Source: Petrosia ficiformis
Taxonomy: Eukaryota; Porifera; Demospongiae; Haplosclerida; Petrosiidae
Direction: 5' to 3'
Length of the DNA: 64,000 nt
NCBI GenBank assembly: GCA_947044365.1
Contig: OX345638.1
Location: 8,323,701 to 8,387,700 of the forward strand
Each line of letters begins with the position of its first letter. Positions within the stretch are counted from its first letter, which is position 1. Below the pieces are notes generated by a model. The model worked only from the letters and a program-made list of their open reading frames with translations. It was not told the origin of the DNA and made no database searches. Positions 1 to 12,634 of the stretch are shown here, one piece after another. A program made the translations under genes and the position numbers.

Positions 1-620
1 TCAACGCTAGTTGCTATAATCACCACATGGTTGATTGACACTGCTTCACCAGTGGAGTAGTCTTGGCCTTAATGAACACAGTGGACTTATGTCATCATGA
101 TCAGCAAATCAGTATATTAACTCCTAAATAACTAACTACATAACATAATAATAAGTTAATGTGATTTTACTTTTTTTTGTATAGCTCAAAATCATATATC
201 AAGAAAATTTAGCTGTGAATTGCCTTCACAAAAATATTAGTGGCCTACATGGATGTTTTTGTCTATACAGGTTGTAGCAAATTAACACTCAATATTTTTG
301 ATAATTAATTTCTTTTTGCTATATAAGCAATATGAACTTATTTATAATATGATATGCATAATAATTATGTACACATTCTGATTAGTGTTGTAGTATGATA
401 ATATTGACCTATTTTAGTTATACTTATAGTATGTATAAGTTTATCTCAATTTTAGTTTAGTTATAGTTAATTAACTAAAATAATATTATGCTTACTAAAC
501 TGAGGGTTTCAGTTTTAGTTCACTAACTAAAAGTGCCCATTATTGGCCAATATTCATTTTAGTTAGTAAACATCATCAGTCCATGTGACTTTCATAAAAC
601 CCATTAAATCATTATTAAAC
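1..620. repeat. Dispersed repeat R1, copy 1
   Basis: This AT-rich stretch recurs nearly word for word at 23590-24120 and, more diverged, at 33140-33800. Shared landmarks are the CACTGCTTCACCAGTGGAG block, a following ATGAACACAGTGGAC block and a run of TTTTAGTTA-type words that form imperfect palindromes. No coding potential is seen. The left end lies outside the window. Confidence 0.75.
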
Positions 621-1391
621 AAAGGAAAGCTCCTTACAGTCATTATCAAACCCAGTGTTACGAGGGAAATATCTTCTTCGATTCTGGGAAACAAAATTAG
701 ATTTTTGACTTACACCTATCACTAAATGAAAAAATAAATGATAGAACCACATTAACTGCTGTTGATGGATCATTACAGTCAGGGCATTGGAATTGAAATG
801 TTTGAATTGGAATGGTACGATTCCAAAGCAATTCCATTTTGGAAAAGGAAATACATGTATTGTATGTGATAAACATTTAACAGTACTGACTGCTAATGTC
901 TAAACATTTTAATGTTATCACTTAATATGGTCCTTGAATGTTGAAGCTAAAAGTTTTTGACATTTCTTAGGAATGGTATAAATTTACATGGAATTGTAGT
1001 GGAATTTACAACACTACCAGCAGTAATTGGAATGGAGTCTGAGTTCTGATGGAATGGAACAGGAATTTCCTTAAATTAATTTACTGGAATTGAATTGAAG
1101 CATTTGTAATTTGAATCTGAATTGAATCATTCCACACCTTGGCTTCAATTCCAATGCCCTGATTACAATAACAGTAGAGGTCATCCATTCTCTCCAGCAA
1201 AATCCTTGACTAAATGAAAAGGCATAGAGGAAACCATAATAATTATAACACTTTGATCTCTTGCAGTTATACAAGTGAAGTCACCAATTCTCCTCTCTTT
1301 ACCCAATCAGATGACTGACCATATCAATTAACAAGGTGTTTTTAGACAAATGAGCAGGTATATAATCTGGAACATCCTTTACAAAAACCTG

Positions 1392-1690
1392 TTATAGTCG
1401 TAGTGCTGAAAACTGCATACACAATATTTTTCCATTTGCTAGAGATTGAACTGAATCTAGTGGACCTCTTAGGGCAAACGTAGTATAGAGATCTCTTGCT
1501 AATCTGCTTATTGATTTTGCAACCTTAAGCTTGATCCAAACTCTGTCATCTCTATGCTCACACTGAACTATAGCAACTCCTTCAGTTATCTTCGTGAACA
1601 TATAATATAAATCAGACAGCTGGAGTCTCTTCTTGCCTCTTCGCCAGGGACTGTCTACAAAACACAAAATGTGAATAACCAGATAAAGCA
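1392..1690 (-). pseudogene. LINE endonuclease (EEP) relic, decayed copy
   Basis: On the minus strand this encodes a degraded exonuclease-endonuclease-phosphatase fragment of a non-LTR retrotransposon, with the phrases IVQCEHRDDRVWIK and VAKSISRLARDLY. It is homologous to the clearer fragment at 24520-24880, but inserted codons and a frameshift have destroyed the part corresponding to YVPPDGSTGFSS. It sits inside a longer segment (1 to about 1790) that duplicates 23590 to about 24950 in the same orientation, so both copies probably arose by one duplication. It is non-functional. The family assignment rests on the DDRVWIK and PPDGSTGF signatures read in the sister copy. Confidence 0.6.
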
Positions 1691-1954
1691 TAGTGAAATA
1701 CGATACGAAAAAACCATCACTGCCATCAGCAATGCTTAATACATGGTCATCACAAAGCAAATATAGGGATGGTTTTTTCTCTATATACACTTGTTATTGT
1801 TGTTTTATACAGCAGTCACACAGAATGAGCCATCTTTGATGCATTGAGTGTGTGATAAACCAAATATCATAATATAATAGCCTTCAGAAATTTTGCACAT
1901 AATACAGGGATTTCATTCCCTGCTTCTTTTTATTGTTAACTATTAGTCACTTAC

Positions 1955-2457
1955 AATTAAAACAGGAAAGAAGTAACATAAATAACATGATGGAAGTAAT
2001 ATAAATAACATGATGAAAGTTGCCCTAGCCATGTGACTATTCAGTTTACTTAAGAATTGACGAGCATCACTAATCTCCTATGTATGTATGTATGTATGTA
2101 TGTATGTGTGTGTGTATGTATGTGTGTATGTATGTATGTATGTATGTATGTATGTATGTATGTATGTATGTATGTATATATGTATGTAAGTATGTATGTA
2201 TGTATGTATGTATGTATGTATACATGTATTTATGTATGTATGCATGTATATATTTAAGTATGTAAGTATGTATGTACACATGTATATTATATACACCTTT
2301 ATAGCTTGATCTATTTCCCATTCTTTGTCCTTCACTCTAGTACATATACTTTGTAGATAATATATCATTAGTTGACACTGTATGGAGTAGTTAATAACTA
2401 TTGCAGTATAGGCCACATCAAACACAATGAAACCAAGTACCGATATTACTATTATCA
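1955..2457 (-). pseudogene. Multipass membrane protein, two damaged exons (left copy)
   Basis: Two minus-strand exons can be read. The exon at 2457-2297 opens with a hydrophobic segment ([20 protein letters not shown]) and ends DQAIK before a GTGTAT donor. The exon at 2077-1955 reads EISDARQFLSKLNSHMARAT after a TAG acceptor, then a second hydrophobic run, and ends at GTAAGT. The lower exon is homologous to the intact 100-bp exon at 63446-63545, but is 123 bp here because about 23 bp (around AACATAAATAACATGATGG) are duplicated, which shifts the frame. The intron between the exons holds a tetranucleotide array. The exons that follow in the right-hand copy are not found here. The family is not recognised; the alternation of membrane segments and basic loops would suit a receptor-like or transporter protein. 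Confidence 0.55.
2080..2275. repeat. (TGTA)n microsatellite
   Basis: About 195 bp of TATG/TGTA tetranucleotides with occasional TGTG interruptions, lying in the intron of the damaged membrane-protein copy. The related right-hand copy also has tetranucleotide arrays in its introns. Confidence 0.95.
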
Positions 2458-2639
2458 CTACACGAGCTGCAGCATGAGTGTCACTATAAAAATAACAATA
2501 ATATACATAATCATTTCATTTTTGCTTTTATTTATCTATCCATAATTCTATCTATTCATTCACTCGTCCATCTACTTACATTATTCATCCATCAGTCATT
2601 TCACCTGTACTTATTTATGCACCTAGCTACATGCAATGC

Positions 2640-2965
2640 ATTCATCCATTCATTAATTCCATCCATCCGTCTGTCCATCCGCATGTCCATGCATCCATCC
2701 ATGCATCCATCCATGCATCCATCCATGCATCCATCCATGCATCCATCCATCCACCCATCCATTGATCTATCTAAGCATCCATCTATAAAGCACCCATCTG
2801 TCCATGCATCTGTCCTACGTGCACCCAGCAATCTATCTGTCTGTCAGTCCTTCAATCCCTCCATCCATCCATCCATCCAACCAATCATGCATTCATCCTT
2901 TCATCCATCAATCCATCCATCCATCCATCCATCCATTAACCCATCCATCCATTCATCCATCCATC
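2640..2965. repeat. (CCAT)n satellite-like tract
   Basis: Roughly 320 bp of degenerate CCAT/CCATG repeats. Long open frames exist in several phases, but they encode only HPSM/DGCM-type periodic peptides, so it is not a gene. Confidence 0.9.
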
Positions 2966-3149
2966 GATCCATCTGTCTGACTCACTCAGGCAGAAATACC
3001 AAGTCTATTGTATAGTTAAAAGAGAAGTAGTGATGGGCAAATATTCTCACTATACTGACGAGAATTGAATATATAATCCAAATCAGACCGAATATCAACA
3101 GAAACGTTTAAAAAGAGATATATAATAGATGCATAACTGAATATATAAA

Positions 3150-3335
3150 TAGATGCATGCATGGATGGATGGATGGATGGATGGATGGATGGATGGATGG
3201 ATGGATGGATGGATAGATGGATGGATGGATAGATGGATGGATGGATGGATGGATGGATGGATGGATAGATGGATGGATGGATAGATGGATAGATGGATTA
3301 ATGAATGGATAAATGGATGGATGGATGAATGGATA
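3150..3335. repeat. (GGAT)n microsatellite
   Basis: About 185 bp of GATG units with AGAT interruptions. It is the complement of the tract at 2640-2965, so the two could pair as an inverted repeat roughly 200 bp apart. Confidence 0.9.
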
Positions 3336-3439
3336 TATACATACATATTTTAAACAATGGGATATATAGAATAAAATAAAACTTACTGTAATTCTCGTAT
3401 TAAAGTTTTAGGAGAGTAAACCCCCTGACGAGTAATAAC

Positions 3440-3975
3440 ACCTGAAAAATATAATAACTATTATTAAATAACTAATTTATAACTAGTACTAATTACTTAA
3501 TAACTACTACTTAATAACTACTACTTAATTACTACTTAATAACTATTAGTTAATAGCTACTAATTAATAACTACTACTTAATTACTACTTAATAACTATT
3601 ACTTAATAAATATTACTTAATAACTACTACTTAATAAATATTACTTAATAACTAGTAGTTGTTAACTAGTAGTTATTAAGTAGTAATTATTAAGTAGTAG
3701 TTAGTAAGTAGTAATTATTAAGTAGTAGTTATTAAGTAGTAGTTATAAAGTAGTAGTTATGAGTAGTAGTTATTATGTAATAGTTATTAAGTAGTAATTA
3801 AATACTACTTAATAACTATTACTTAATAACTACTATTTACTGCATAACTACTTAATTTTATAATTAGTTATTAGTTGTCTATAATAATGAAGTAATAGTT
3901 AATAAGTAAGTAGTTATTAAATAATAAATAGCTACCTAAATTAATAATTAGTTAATTACTTACATTAATAACTAT
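3440..3975. repeat. Palindromic TTACTTAATAAC low-complexity tract
   Basis: The first part (to about 3650) is dense in ACTTAATAACTACT words. The second part carries the complement, AGTAGTTATTAAGTAGT, so the tract can fold into a long AT-rich hairpin centred near 3660. No coding potential. Confidence 0.85.
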
Positions 3976-3984
3976 TAAATTTAG

Positions 3985-4560
3985 GTTAGATACTGTATTT
4001 GAGGTTTCTACGTGCACTAGAACTGCTGTGGAAACAGTTTAATTACTGAGGGCAGAGCCCGAAGTAAATAATGTTTCCAATTATAGTTATTATTTTGTTG
4101 GATAGAAGACATAACAAAAAAGCCATGTGGTATTCTTCTTTAGCTGCAGAAGGATAGCAAAGTGATTGATAGCATGAGTGTTTTGCTCTTGAGGGCAACA
4201 CCAACATCCCAATTTTGTCACCTGTGTAACTTTTGGATTTCAAAAAGCTGAAGACTTTAGCTTATTTAGTTGGACAGAAGACCTTTTAAGAAGGCAGTGG
4301 CTACTAAAACCATTCTTCGTTTGTTGATAGAAAGGTTAAACGAGTGTGTTAAAATGCAGTAGTAGGCGGTCAACACCAACTCTTTAGCTACTTTCTCAGT
4401 CGATCGGCTGTAAAAATCAACAGATCCAGTCTGTTCGTTGTGTGAAATTCCTATAGCAACATCACAACAGGTTTACTAAGGTTTACTAATTAATTAAAGT
4501 AGGTTTAATACGGGATTTATAAACTCTAATTGACCAATCAGTTTGCAGCATTTTAATGAG
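3985..4560. repeat. Dispersed repeat R3 (inverted partner at 40.7-41.4 kb)
   Basis: Starts at GGTTAGATACTGTATTTGAG and runs through a GAGGGCAGAGCCCGAAGTAA block to about 4560. The reverse complement, with indels, lies at 40725-41412, where the same TTAGATACTGTATT motif is the distal end. Probably a non-autonomous mobile element; no coding domain is seen. Confidence 0.65.
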
Positions 4561-4923
4561 CTATAATCTAATAAGTAGTATAACTATTAAATTATTCATT
4601 GTAATAACTAATTAACTAAATCTTTCCGTGAAGGTAGAGAGATGTTCTGGTTCTTTAACCCTGAATATATAGAATCCATAAAGGAATGGAAATATTAACA
4701 TGAAATCCAATATGATATAATATGAAAACTCTCAACATTTCAAACTCTCTACCTATGACACTTCTTCCACCCAGCTAAAACACTCTTCGTCATTGGACTA
4801 TGCCACAAACAAATCTATATTTAATAACCAAACTGATTTGGGGTACTAAGAAATCTAATTCAGAAAAGGATGTTATTGCAGTGCTGACAACAGTTACTAC
4901 TCCCTCATAATCATAATAATAGT

Positions 4924-6936
4924 ATGGCTGCCCAGCCACCTTCTTTCCAATTTCCCAATTTTGTTCAAAATCATCATTTTTTTATCCCCCCCTCTTCAAC
5001 ACCATCAGTTACATCCCCCTCCACCACTATTCATACCTCATTCTCCCCCTCCCTCATTACTACCAACTCCACCTTTTCCTTTTTTATACAACCCTTATCA
5101 ACAATAGGTCGAACCTCCGACAAACAATGTAAAGTGGGAAAAGGGAACTCCTCGAGCCAATTGCATGAAGAGAAGCCCCCAGTATGTATACCAAAGACAA
5201 GTCTTTAATTAACAGGTAAGGTGTCTTCTATGTACACCTCCTTTACTGGCTGTGGCTCTGATTGCAGTGTTAAATACCAGCCAGGTGTTAACAATGTAGA
5301 TATAGACTAATAATAGTAATACTACTTCTGCATCCTATAATATTAGTTTTTCATGTTAGAATGTAGCTGGTTGGACCCATAAAGATAGTTTCCTAAGAGC
5401 TGGTATTCTTACTCATAGCAGAGATAATTATATTTGCCCTTGTAGAAACTCACTTAAAACACGATGATATCATCAGTCTACCTAATTATTCATGGTTTGG
5501 AAATAATAGAGTTGTAGTAAACCATAAAGCTAAAAAGGGTTTTGGTGGGGTAGGATTCCTTGTTTCTAATCACCTATTCAAGTCCTTTATCTTAAATAAT
5601 AAAAACGAAGACTGTTTATGGCTACAACTAACACACTTAGTGTCTAAAGACATAATACTTGTTTGTGTTTGTTATCTTCCACCAGCCACTAACTCCAGAG
5701 GAGATCACTCCTTTGAACTCTATAATGCACTACAGTAGACTACTGTGTTGTCCCTACCTCAAACTTTAATTTGATCACCGCATTTAAATTAGAATTAATT
5801 CATGATGTCATTGATAAATACAATATTGAAGTAGATGGCAATATCCCAGATCACTCTGTTTTGTCCTGGGAATTACAGTTTAGCAGAGTACTCCCGCAGA
5901 TTTTACTCCTTCTTTAATTAGGCTACCTAAACAGAAGATTCCACAGGGTTATCTAGAGAACTGCAAAACTCTAAACTTGTAGATAGCAAGTCATCTTTTT
6001 CTATCAGTAGTAATGTGAATGCTGATCATCTTTTCCTTTTATCTGTAACAATGCACATATAACCTACTGCAATGAGTATAAATACTTAGCAGTATGATTT
6101 ATTGTACGCTTAAACATTAGTCATATTATAGAGCATATCAGTAGTAGATAAGGTAGGAAAGCTCTGGCTGGAATGTGTGCCCGTTTGAGACAATTTGGAG
6201 GTTTTCACTACAAGTCATTTACTTTACTGTACAAGTACAACTCCCTAGTAGTCCTAATTTTAGACTATGGTGCATGTTTATGGGGATATCAGCAATACTC
6301 CCAATTAACCTTGGTACAAAATCATGCTATGCGTTTCATCTTGGGATGTAGTAAGACTATGCCACTAGTTGCCTTGACAGGTGATATGGATTGGCTTCCT
6401 ACACATGCGAGACATATGTTCATCATACTTAAAGTGTATATACAATTAGAACAGAATACTTGTAATCCCATCACTCAATATGCATATAAACAATCTAGCC
6501 ATTGAGCTCCTTTAGTTAAACATACTTGGTCTTGGCATTGTAGGAAATTAATGTGTCAAATAAAGGGCTTTGTTCTCTTCCAATTCATAACAGCTTACCC
6601 TCTTTTTCTGATTTATAAACACCAGTCCACACCATCGCTTATGAGGAATGGTGTTCACAATTACACAAACCTCCCAATCACTCCTCTGAATCTGGTGGTA
6701 AACTAATTTTATATAATGAACTACAATCGGAGCCGTTGCCAGCGGGTTATGTGCTGGTGGACATTTCGCTTGGACGAAGATGAGTTATGGCCGAAATACG
6801 TGGGGGTTGTCTCCCTGTTGCCATTGAGACTGGGCACTTCCATACCCCTAAATTACCTTTAAATGACAGACTGTGCATACACTGTAACAAACATGCGATA
6901 GAAGACGTACATCCCTCATTTTATTCTGCTTTGTTC
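4924..6936 (+). pseudogene. Decayed LINE retrotransposon (EEP endonuclease, RT C-terminal part)
   Basis: A + strand non-LTR element relic with frameshifts and a large internal deletion. At about 5440-5720 the endonuclease domain is legible: the ETHL catalytic glutamate motif, then KKGFGGVGFLVSNHLF and VCVCYLPPATNS. The reverse-transcriptase core is missing. From about 6130 the C-terminal part resumes (GRKALAGMCARLRQFGGFHY, ILDYGACLWGY, LVQNHAMRFILG, TGDMDWLPT), and it ends with a Cys/His segment (IETGHFHTPK then LCIHCNKHAIEDVHPSF) and a TAG at about 6936. The Pro/Ser-rich opening at 4924-5208 could be an ORF1 or untranslated remnant. The family pattern (endonuclease, RT, short zinc-binding tail) is that of CR1/L2-type LINEs. 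The terminal part recurs at 49371-49575. Confidence 0.7.
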
Positions 6937-7359
6937 TAGAATTATTTAATTTTTTAGTTTCAAAATTCCCCTCTTTTTATTCCCTTCGTGCGAAAGAAAA
7001 AAATCATCCCATATTATCAGACAGTTTTTCAGTGTAAAACCACCTCTATATATTTTTTAAAAATATTAATGTTTAAATCTTTGTAAATAGCTATTTTTTT
7101 TTCATTGACTAAATCATATCACTTAGTTTGAGATTCGTTGATTTTCTGCTTGCAGTAGAGAGAACGCAGCAAATAATCGACTCTACTACCTCGTACGTAT
7201 TGTATCTTACCACTCAAAATGGCTGATTTGCCGTATATTTCCGTGTTGGATGACGTAACCGCACAAGGTGTAATATAATAATATTATGTGTGTATTGCAC
7301 ATGCGCATTACTTTGAGCGTCCACGTAGTTCTTTTTGATAATCGCTCGTCGAGCAAACT

Positions 7360-7680
7360 CAGCCAAGGAGACATATTAACGGCAAAAAAGAAAACTGTAT
7401 TAAAAGATCTAGATACGTTGAAGGAGATGGACCCAAAGAACACCGAACAAAGTAGTAAGTGGTCAATGACTAATTTAGAAGAATGATTCCATAATTATAA
7501 TTCAAGAAACCCAGATGACACCTGCCCTGAAGAATTTTTGTTGTTGTCTTGCCCGCCCGATATCCTTTGTAAATGATTGTGCTTATTTATGACAGAAACT
7601 CGAAGCAAGAGAGGCAAAGAGTATACCCCCTAAGACTATTATGAGTCTACTTGCTGGTATTTTGCATTGTATGTGTGCCA
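7360..7680 (+). pseudogene. Crypton-like tyrosine recombinase N-terminal relic (copy 1)
   Basis: Reading frames around 7370-7680 together encode a KKKTVL..DTLKEMDPKNTEQSSKWSM start, then CPEEFLLLSCPPDIL, LCLFMTETRSKRGKEYTP and MSLLAGILHCM. The layout, a helical N-terminal segment then a (W)L-x-F-hydrophobic-x-E-x-R-x-K-x-GKEY-x-P block, matches the SAM-like N-terminal domain of Crypton-derived proteins (DUF3504, ZMYM/QRICH1 relatives). Several frameshifts and a stop at the expected KW position break it, and no catalytic recombinase part follows. The preceding 250 bp contain a GCACATGCGCA word and may be its promoter. The sister copy at 49973-50157 begins with ATG rather than ATA. Moderate certainty on family. 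Confidence 0.5.
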
Positions 7681-7715
7681 GCATGTTGAGGATTTGATAT
7701 TCATTATTCTCTTGT

Positions 7716-8110
7716 CAGGCCTTCATTTAGAAATTGATCCAAGGGGGGGGGGGGGGGGTGTTTGGGGCACTATAAGTAATTATGAAAAAGAGGGATGGCG
7801 AAACCCTGTGTACATGTTCATAAGCACATGTACTAGTCTAGGGGAGTCTGGGGGCAGGCATGGGCACAATCATACAATAAGCAGTTTATATGTAGTTTAC
7901 ACTTTACTGGTGTTAATTTGTGATATCACTACTTTTGGACTAAAATATTTGTTAGCTGCCAGTCTGTAAAGTCTTGCGCAATCATACATTAAGTGGTATG
8001 TAGTTTATACTTGAAGCATTAGCTTGTGATGTCATCACTTTTGGGTTTTCAACTGTATGATGTGCAAGATTCTTTAACAAGTAAGTATAGTAAGTTGTTG
8101 AGTTTCAGAC
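7716..8110. repeat. Truncated copy of the 10618-11038 TIR element
   Basis: Begins with CAGGCCTTCATTTAG and shares the CACATGTACTAGTCTAGGGG and GTGATGTCATCACTTTT blocks with the element at 10618-11038, but the far terminal repeat is missing. It carries a G17-18 homopolymer at 7742-7759. The copy lies where the related segment near 50157 has none, so it inserted after that duplication or was lost there. Confidence 0.6.
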
Positions 8111-8439
8111 AGGAGGAAGTCATAATTTAGAAATTTGAAGGAGTACTTCAGTCAGTTTATTAAAGATCTGTGTACTTAGACTGCAATCAGCCTTACACTT
8201 ACTTCTACAGGCCCCAGGTTTCGAGTGTGAAGATAGGTAGAGACCTTAGTACCATCAGCAATGATTGATACATAGTCATCACAAAGCAATTATATAGGGA
8301 TTCTTTTTTCTCAATACATGTATATCTTGTTTTCATTCCAACAGCTTATGGGCAAAATTTCCAAAAATATTGTTATATTATGAGATTTTAAAGGTGCATC
8401 TACAAAGACACAGAGGCATCATAACAAGATTAGGATAAT

Positions 8440-8620
8440 GTATTAACAACAACCTCTTCCACATAACATCCCTACATGAGTTTAGCTACTATGTGTATTG
8501 CTTTACTCTATAGCTATATTCGTGTAGAGTTGTTATATGGAAGTGGTTAGTTTAATTTTGTTGCTAAGGTACCATCCCAATCTTGTATTGGTTTTTTTGG
8601 GTTTTGACATCCATAGTTAT
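8440..8620. repeat. Half copy of the foldback MITE family (see 17755-18064)
   Basis: Contains the family words GTTATATGGAAGTGGT and TTTTGGGTTTTGACATCC, corresponding to one arm of the large foldback at 17755-18064. The opposite arm is absent. Other relatives lie at 35459-35955 and 63090-63215. Confidence 0.55.
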
Positions 8621-9104
8621 TGTAAATTCGGAACTACTTATCATACATTTCATCATCAAATATGTACACTATGTGTAAGATGGTGAAAATTGTACAGTCC
8701 ACACTATCCACAGAATGTATATGCAGTGTACTTTTTCATGTAAATTCTGTTACTTTATGACATTTTAAATGTGCATAAGCTTGTCAGATATAGTTAAATG
8801 GTACTAGATAAGCTTAATTAATTACTCAATGTGGATATAAAAAATGTAGAAGTGACCAAAATATTGATATTACCTAACAATATAATTATGCAAGTTTTAT
8901 GTGACAAAACATCATAATACTACACAATACTTCATATTATTTACCTTCATAGAAGTGATGGCCCGGCAGACTATATTGCTAAATAATGTAATTGTATGAT
9001 GTAATTACATGCATGAAGTTTATGTACCTCTCAATCAGTTGTAATGTCTATGTGAATGATATATAATTATGAAATTCATGATGTACTCATTTTATATTTG
9101 ACAG

Positions 9105-12100
9105 ATTTTACAAGCAATAATGCTTTGAATCTGTTGAAGGAATGTGAGTTTTCGATTGACTCAAAATGGGAAAAACTCGCAAGAAACATGGGCATTTCTC
9201 TTGATGAGAGACATCGACTAAGTGTAGCTATCTCTCAAGATTTAAATTCTGAAACTGCACTTGGAGAGGCAATAGAAATGTTTCAAAGAGACAGTAAAAG
9301 ACCAGTTACTTGGGATATGTTCATATCAAGAGTGAGATGTGTTAATCAGCTCACTGCAACAAAAATGAGGAGGAAATTAGGAATTACAGCCACACCAAGT
9401 AAACATTACACTATATCATAATTAATATGTTCTTTTAGATTAGGTTATCTAAGTCTAAGTTTACGAGATCAATCAGTAATGAAATAACGAAATTAACCTC
9501 ACCATAAACTAAAACTTGATTTCTAGTTTTCTCTCAGCATCTTTGTGACTGCTATACAAAAAAAACTACAAAAATAGTACATAGATGTGGAGACAAATAT
9601 TTACAGCAGAATCCATGAGGCATAGCACAATCCCTGAGCCATATATAGCACTATCCATGAGGCATAGCCAAAAGCTGTACATGTGTATTTCATGTGAATA
9701 CCTTCTGAAATGTAATAATTAATTTTGTGTGTATAGCTAATTAGCTAGTCACCAGATGTCTTCATTGAATGCACTGTACAAATTCCATGTGAATGTTATG
9801 ATTTAGATAATCATTTTCCACCACATGTACAATAAAACTACATGTATGCTGTATTTACATAACTACATATAGTTACTTTGATCATCATTATACGCACACG
9901 CAAATCATAAATAGTGACACCAATGACCAAAACCATTCAATTACTCAATGAAACAAATTGATCTTTCAATGACAACAACAGCATCCACATGCAGCACTGA
10001 GTAGTGCCTGGCTATAACTTTATTTTTAATTGTACAGTTGTTAAATATTTAAATAGGTTCATTGTCATCTCTATTCATTCCTAGTGTCATGTGCCATGAA
10101 CAGCCATAGCACAGCCATAGCCTTAGAATTGCACAACTATATATTCTTAGCAATGCATGTGCATGTGCTATTATTGTTATAAAAAATGTTGTTTTTTTTA
10201 CGCTGTGATAGAAATATCAGGTGAATGGAATCTCATTGCGACTGTTAAAATATAATTTCATTTTTTCTGTACTATATTATACATTATATGTTTCTGTATG
10301 TTGCATTACTCACTGTTCATTCAAATTCAATTTTCAGATATGCCAAGAACCTCAAAATCTGACACAGACATTTCAATAACAGGTATATACACATTATTTA
10401 GCTTCATCGTTAAAAGACACTTATACATGTTATATATACTCAGACATGGAATATCTGGAATTAGCAGTAAAGACACCCAGTGCTGATCCTAGTCCTAGTA
10501 CTAGTACCAGGCATTATAGAAGAGGTAGGATATATAATACATAATATAATTAAAGCTATACATAAATTTCCTCTATCATAATTTGTCTGTTTGTATTCTA
10601 AACAAACAAGATACATGGCAGGCCTTCATTTAGAAATTAATCCAAGGGTGGGGCGAAATGAGAAATTATGAAAAAAGTTGGGGCAAAACATAGGCACATG
10701 TACTAGTCTAGGGGAGTCTGGGGGCAAGCATGTAAACTTTTGCGCAATCATACAATAAGCAGATGTAGTTTACACTTCACTGGTGTTAATTTGTGATGTC
10801 ACTACTTTTGGACTAAAAATATTTGTCAGCTGCCAGGCTATAAAGTCTTGCATAATCATACATTAAGTGGTATGTAGTGTACACTTGAAGCCTTAACTTG
10901 TGATGTCATCACTTTTAAGCTTTCAGACAGGAATTGAGAGGCTGATTGTAGCCTATCTATCTCCAAGGGGAGGCGAGATTTGATCATGGGGGGTCGAGTG
11001 CCCCCCTTCTCTCCCCTCCCCCCTAAATGAACCCCTGCATGTAGAAAAATGTATTCCTATAATTACTTTGTGGTGTCATCATTTGATAACGAATTTCTCA
11101 TATCCCTAACTAATATGAGTTATTATTTTGATTATCTACTCTTTTTACTTTTTAAAGTTTCTTGAAGGAACTTAAGGAATGCATTTTAACTAGAACAACT
11201 GTTTTCTATGTAAACTAAAAGTAATGTCAATCAGCATTCTTCCTAATGGTCTATAAAGTTTAAGCATGTGTTATATATTACGTGCCACACCCATTAATTG
11301 ACCAAATCCACCCCAAGCCCCCATAAATCATACCACATGGACTATTTACTTTCATCATAATTATACCCATGCATGCATCATAAAATTATATAGTGACACC
11401 AAGGACTAAAACTATATACTATTATTTTATCATTCACACAGAGAAGCTACAAAAAAGATGTGACAGTAGAATTCTTTTTCGTATCAGTGGCAGAATGGAT
11501 CCGTTAATTTACATACCTCACTTCTACCCTGAGTCCGAATGTGATGAAATATATCGTAGTTGTGCTATTAAAGACACTTCTGGCCTCTTTATAAACTTGG
11601 ACATGCTTTTCAAGTGGAAAAAGAGGAAAGGCCCCGAGGCTACTTACCAAGCACTTCTTGAAATATTCCAACAAGTGAACAATGAGAAGATGATCGACTT
11701 AGTCTTTAAATATGTAGAAAACGAGCATACATTCTTTCGAATCTGCTAAATTTCCAAAAGTGAGCAATAAAGGTGATATACCAAAGTTAGAAAAGAAGCA
11801 TTTCGAAATTAGAGAAAAATTTTCATTTTTCCCACTACAAATTATAAAATCATTGGAGAAAACTCAACAACGAAGACATATAGCATTCTATGTTACAGAA
11901 ACTTCCCGTTTTCAATTTGAATCAACAGATGATATAATAGACATCATTGCAAAAACCTCATCTTGGTTCAACATCAAAGTGCTGAGTAGTTTAGTTATTC
12001 GTTTCGGAAACGACGACGACCAGGAATCACTGTCGCATTATGAGCAAGACCGACTTGCTTATCTGCAGCAATCTCTTTTCAATATTCCTGCACAATCCTT

Positions 12101-12634
12101 TCAAAGCAATAATGACACGACTGATATAATGATGTGTTACTTGAAGATTCCAGATGAGGATGTTGAAATGCTGAATTTATCAGGTGAAGATGTACTGCAA
12201 ATGGAGAGAAATCTTGCAGACTACTTGGAGATTCCTCACGAAGTGTTTAACTTGTGCAAATATCGATTAGGATGTATTGAACTTGTATTCAGCATCCCAA
12301 CTACATTGTACAAGTCTAATTGTACATTGGAGAAAAATGTAGTCCTGGATAGATTCAAAAATGAATTCAGGTTGACTGTGGATCTTGAAGATATATTGTA
12401 AGTACATAGCTTAATTGTGTGATGGCTGTATTATATACTTTTGGTTTGTTTGTTATTCACACAGGCCTTCTCATCTTACAAAAGTGTACCCTCCAAAATT
12501 GAAACCTTCTCTACCAACCGAGGAATCTCTTATGGTAGTTACATCTTAATAAGTGTGTAAGTAACTTGTTCATATAATTTTTATTTTGTAGGGATATTTT
12601 GAAAGTGAGGAGACAATTGAAAACACTAATGATT
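9105..12634 (+). pseudogene. Gene A: death-domain ROCO-like paralog, truncated and frameshifted
   Basis: Exons read by homology to gene C: death domain 9105-9398 (phase 1-1, intact, 98 codons), SKSDTD linker 10338-10382, Ser-Pro exon 10444-10524, second death-fold exon 11442-12397, then 12465-12534 and 12592-12634. The large exon is broken: relative to copies B and C it lacks 5 nt near 11722 and 6 nt near 11738, which produces a TAA at 11747-11749; the remainder is open only in another frame from 11760. The last exon is followed by GC rather than GT. The start of the P-loop exon (TGGCAATGAAAG) survives near 12940, but homology stops at about 13000, before the GTPase. No first exon or promoter of the two known types lies upstream. 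The copy is most similar to B, with which it shares several kb of flanking sequence. Confidence 0.75.
10618..11038. mobile_element. 421-bp non-autonomous DNA transposon with 16-bp TIRs
   Basis: It begins GCAGGCCTTCATTTAG and ends CTAAATGAACCCCTGC, which form 16-bp imperfect terminal inverted repeats. It sits in an intron of gene A where the corresponding introns of B (about 52155) and C (about 41765) have uninterrupted sequence, so it is a clean insertion relative to both. Flanking ATG on both sides suggests a 3-4 bp target duplication. No coding capacity. The superfamily is unresolved. Confidence 0.75.

Noticed and set aside
2057..3346. Several long open frames on both strands (Met-Tyr-Val-Cys, His-Pro-Ser-Ile and Asp-Gly-Cys-Met periodic peptides)
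   Set aside because: They are translations of tetranucleotide microsatellites, open in several frames at once, with no domain or splice context.
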